From: Enterovibrio gelatinilyticus
GTDB taxonomy: Bacteria; Pseudomonadota; Gammaproteobacteria; Enterobacterales; Vibrionaceae
Length of the DNA stretch: 64,000 nucleotides
NCBI RefSeq assembly: GCF_028683095.1
Contig: NZ_JAJUBC010000003.1
Location: 62,001-126,000 of the forward strand
Reading direction: 5' to 3'
Shown: positions 61,587 through 64,000 of the stretch, in pieces
Layout of the letters: every line of letters starts with the position of its first letter
Numbering within the stretch: the first letter of the stretch is position 1
Translations under genes and position numbers: made by a program
Notes under the pieces: model-generated
The model's input: only the letters and a program-made list of their open reading frames with translations
The model's database searches: none
What the model was told of the DNA's origin: nothing

Positions 61587-62545
61587 TCTTTGTCTATCTT
61601 GCGTTTGAACTTATCCATCGCCTCGTCTTTGGCCTGCTTATTACCTACATACTGAGCAGGCATCGCGGGGCTCTTCCATCGGCCTTGTTGCTGTATCTCT
61701 TTGATTGATTTTCCTGACTCAGATAAATCGACGCTCGCACCCACTCTAGGCGACTGGCCTGAAAAGGTTAATGTTCCATCCATGCCCAGTTCTGTCGCGG
61801 CACGTCGAAATACGCGGTAAATAGAAGAGTGATCCATTGGGGCATCGCCCAACTGTTGATGCTTATTGATGCGGCGCAGAAGAGGACCATCAATAATTCC
61901 GGATACCAGTAGCCAACGGTCAATAAGTTCACTGGCTTCAGGACTGAGCTCGATACGTTGATCGTCGACCACAAGCAGATAAACTTCCTGTTCTTTGATG
62001 GCAGAATGGAAAGACAGCGCTGCTAGTTCACTGCGTTTAAGCATACCTTCAAAGCAGAGTGTCCAAATAAGCAGATCACGAATGTCTTTCAATCGGTCGC
62101 TATTTCCAAGTTGACGTTGCAGTGCATTGAGGTGAGAAAGGTGGAATGCATTTGCTTGAGCTGCATCATCCGCTTTTTCAGAGTAAAGGCGATTGAGTGT
62201 AAAGCGAACTTCTCTATGTCGCGTTGGATCAGGCAGGCTATGTACGCGATGCAACAGTGAAATGGTAATGACATAGCGCTTAATGCTAGACGCCTTTCTT
62301 GTTTTTGCTGAATGTTCAATGAAGCGCCTCACTGCTGTTACCGCCGCAGGCAATGGCGATACGTTGACTTCTTTGCAATAGGCTAAGAACGTTTGCCAAT
62401 CATTTTGAAAACTCAGCAACGAATTATGGCTGTACTGACCCATAGTCAGCAATTTCCAACGTTCCAAATCAATATCACCTTGTTTGAAGGTGGATAAGCT
62501 CTGCTTAATAGAGATTGGATCTGAAATTGGTTCTATTTTCTTCAT
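61583..62545 (-). CDS. Tyrosine-recombinase-like integrase with altered active site
   Basis: The 320-residue protein has an N-terminal SAM-like core-binding domain (about 30-125) and a C-terminal catalytic-type domain (about 150-310). The first arginine is in LKRSELAAL. The box II region reads GQSPRVGAS, where related integrases have GHSLRVG, so the usual histidine is a glutamine. GRWKSP replaces GHSS, a known variant with tryptophan, and the tyrosine is in AQYVG. No att repeats or phage genes flank it. Its stop overlaps the ddl stop by 4 bases. It may be a domesticated chromosomal protein. Confidence 0.82.
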   Translation of the reverse strand: MKKIEPISDPISIKQSLSTFKQGDIDLERWKLLTMGQYSHNSLLSFQNDWQTFLAYCKEVNVSPLPAAVTAVRRFIEHSAKTRKASSIKRYVITISLLHRVHSLPDPTRHREVRFTLNRLYSEKADDAAQANAFHLSHLNALQRQLGNSDRLKDIRDLLIWTLCFEGMLKRSELAALSFHSAIKEQEVYLLVVDDQRIELSPEASELIDRWLLVSGIIDGPLLRRINKHQQLGDAPMDHSSIYRVFRRAATELGMDGTLTFSGQSPRVGASVDLSESGKSIKEIQQQGRWKSPAMPAQYVGNKQAKDEAMDKFKRKIDKD

Positions 62546-62760
62546 TTTAATGCACTATAACTTGTATGTGTTGTCCCTATTATTCCATTAATCGCATCCC
62601 TAAATACAGCTTGTCATCACATAAATCATTCATCAGCCGTCTGATTTTCTAGCCAAACCAATCTATTAGATTTGGCAGTAACTGTTAACCTGGTCTAATT
62701 TACATAATGAAACTCAAAAATATTACATTTGTTATTTTAATAATACGCAGGGGGTTGTTG

Positions 62761-63114
62761 GTGAGAAAGCGCCTATACCATCGTGGTTATAACGTCGAAT
62801 TGAATGATGAAAAAAAGGAAGAGTACAGTGCTCGCATCGGCGGGAAACAAGTGCTCGGTACATTGTTGGGTGTAAAGCAATCGATCGATTGGTGGTGTGA
62901 CACCAACATTCTTCGCATGCCAGATGAATTTGATAAACAGGATTTTGTTGATTCAACCGACAAGAAAATAGAAGAGTACAAAGGTATTCAGATCATGAAC
63001 GATTCTGACGATGATGATAAAGCGTGGTATATGATCATCAAAGGTAACCTTCTGAAAGGCTCGCTTCCTGCCCTCAAACAGTTTGTTGATAAAAAAGTCG
63101 TAACCAAATCTTAG
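62761..63114 (+). CDS. Small Vibrio-type protein, probably DUF3319, copy 1
   Basis: The 117-residue protein contains RLYHRGYNVE, GTLLGVKQSIDWWCDT, YKGIQIMND and KGNLLKGSLPALKQFVD, the pattern of a short family I recall as DUF3319. Function is unknown. GTG 62761 is chosen because AGGGGG lies 6 bases ahead and the N-terminus then aligns with the downstream paralogue. It is tandem with that paralogue. Confidence 0.72.
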   Translation: MRKRLYHRGYNVELNDEKKEEYSARIGGKQVLGTLLGVKQSIDWWCDTNILRMPDEFDKQDFVDSTDKKIEEYKGIQIMNDSDDDDKAWYMIIKGNLLKGSLPALKQFVDKKVVTKS

Positions 63115-63253
63115 CCTGTTCATTACGAAAGCGTTATGGTTACGTTTGCCAGTAACTATTTTTTGATGTTATGGGCAATTAGAGTCGTCAAATTCATCTG
63201 TATTTATTAGAATCTTTGCCATCACAGCAAACGCTACTAGATACAGGAAGCGA

Positions 63254-63592
63254 ATGAAAAAGCGATACTCGCATCGTGGACATTCAATCGAATGTGCAGA
63301 CGATATCTACACATCCTTAGTTGGTGGGCGAACGGTTTCAGGCAGCATGCTTGGCGTTAGGCAGTGTATTGATTGGTGGTGTGATACGCGCATTTTTCGT
63401 TCACCCGCCGAGTTCGAACGTCAGTCCTTCAATACGACGCAATCTCGCGCCTCCGAGAATTACAAAGGCATCCAAATCATGAGCGACGAGAAGCAACCAG
63501 GGCTTTGGTATATCTTCGTTCGTGGTCAACTTCTCAAGGGACCTTTGCCAAAAATTAAGCAATACATTGATTATCATTCATTATCTCGTTGA
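63254..63592 (+). CDS. Small Vibrio-type protein, probably DUF3319, copy 2
   Basis: The 112-residue protein is a clear paralogue of the gene 140 bases upstream (shared RGxxxE, GSMLGVRQCIDWWCDT, YKGIQIMSD, QLLKGPLPKIKQYID). It has its own AGGA site. No function is known. The pair arose by tandem duplication followed by divergence. Confidence 0.72.
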   Translation: MKKRYSHRGHSIECADDIYTSLVGGRTVSGSMLGVRQCIDWWCDTRIFRSPAEFERQSFNTTQSRASENYKGIQIMSDEKQPGLWYIFVRGQLLKGPLPKIKQYIDYHSLSR

Positions 63593-63669
63593 TTGATAAA
63601 CGACATGCGTGTTCACGCCAACGACATTTGATACCATACGCATCATTGTGACGCGTCAAAGAGTGGATT

Positions 63670-63996
63670 ATGAAAAACGATAACAGCCGTTTGGTGTATT
63701 CAACAGAAACCGGACGAATTAAAGAAGAAGCAGCTGCGCCTCAACGCGAAAAGGGCGACGGTATTGTACGTATACAGCGTCAAACTAAAGGCCGAAAGGG
63801 CAAAGGCGTATGTCTGGTTACTGGATTAGATATGACAGACACCGAGCTGAAGCTGGTAGCGGCAGATCTAAAGAAAGTATGTGGCTGTGGTGGCTCAGTG
63901 AAAGATGGCGTTGTTGAAATCCAAGGTGATAAGCGCGATCAGATTAAAGCGTACCTTGAGAAGAAAGGTCATACCGTTAAGCTGGCAGGTGGCTAA
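63670..63996 (+). CDS. yciH: YciH (SUI1/eIF1 homologue)
   Basis: The 108-residue protein matches E. coli YciH (108 residues) throughout: LVYSTETGRI, GDGIVRIQRQTKGRKGKGVCLVTG and KKVCGCGGSVKDGVVEIQGDKRD. It has the SUI1/eIF1 fold and affects fidelity of translation initiation under stress. The coding region ends 4 bases before the window end. Confidence 0.96.
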   Translation: MKNDNSRLVYSTETGRIKEEAAAPQREKGDGIVRIQRQTKGRKGKGVCLVTGLDMTDTELKLVAADLKKVCGCGGSVKDGVVEIQGDKRDQIKAYLEKKGHTVKLAGG

Positions 63997-64000
63997 TTCG

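Noticed and set aside
61583-62545. Integrase considered as evidence of a genomic island
   Set aside because: No tRNA, att repeats, phage, transposon or composition break beside it; neighbours are housekeeping genes.
1-64000. Search for a dif site and for FtsK KOPS polarity
   Set aside because: I found no sequence close to the 28-base Vibrio dif. GGGNAGGG octamers seen (39380 and about 50989 rightward, 35368 leftward) are too few and mixed to show polarity.

Overview
The window is chromosomal DNA of a marine gammaproteobacterium, most likely a member of the Vibrionaceae (Vibrio, Grimontia or Enterovibrio type). The evidence is the set of families: rnb, deaD, nhaD, ravA-viaA, yceH, yaeQ, ybgA, yciH, several short uncharacterised families that I know mainly from Vibrio, the proteobacterial dedicated sortase regulators, and many cyclic-di-GMP proteins. 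No rRNA, tRNA, CRISPR array, IS element or prophage was found. Genes are dense, and intrinsic terminators are clear at most operon ends. Five exact matches to the MatP-binding matS motif (GTGACRNYGTCAC) lie between 11.7 and 57.5 kb, so the window probably belongs to the replication-terminus (Ter) domain of a chromosome. Several of these families sit on the second chromosome in Vibrio as I recall, but that is memory, not sequence evidence.

Layout. 0-2 kb: start of a lipoprotein gene, a LysR regulator divergent from a DUF1127 protein, and a 645-base gap that may hold a structured RNA. 2-11.7 kb: RNase II, a GAF plus degenerate GGDEF protein, the DEAD-box helicase DeaD, a two-cupin ChrR-like protein, a PAS-GGDEF diguanylate cyclase and a methyltransferase. 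11.8-17.6 kb: small proteins, a glutathione transferase and the PdsS/PdsR/PdsO regulators of a dedicated sortase system, without the sortase or its target. 17.5-24.3 kb: Ogt and an Ada-AraC-AlkA fusion (alkylation repair), DUF3010, an HD-GYP phosphodiesterase, a Nudix hydrolase, LpxR and a sulfurtransferase. 24.5-34.4 kb: ravA-viaA, a LysE exporter, a TrpX-type ABC importer operon ending in a heptamer repeat, the Na+/H+ antiporter NhaD, dCMP deaminase and a parvulin. 34.5-43.8 kb: a bactofilin, yceH, a GIY-YIG protein, yaeQ, two EAL proteins flanking thiD, and an SbmA-like transporter.

43.9-53.4 kb is the most coherent system: eleven tightly packed co-directional genes (ybgA, a LitR-type merR, photolyase, an NTF2-like protein, SDR, FAD oxidoreductase, DUF1365, Cfa-type methyltransferase, DUF2878, a chalcone-isomerase-like protein and a DUF3833 lipoprotein). 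They are preceded by two copies of TTGTACA-N12-TGTACAA, the operator form of LitR/MlrA-type MerR regulators. I read this as a light or photo-oxidative stress operon that couples DNA photorepair to modification of unsaturated membrane lipids. The two operators and the regulator inside the operon suggest autoregulation.

53.4-64 kb: an OLD-type ATPase (YbjD), a LysR regulator with a Dabb protein, the large lysine acetyltransferase Pat, a SPOR lipoprotein, a D-Ala-D-Ala ligase, a tyrosine-recombinase-like protein lacking the usual active-site histidine, two tandem paralogues of a small Vibrio family, and YciH.
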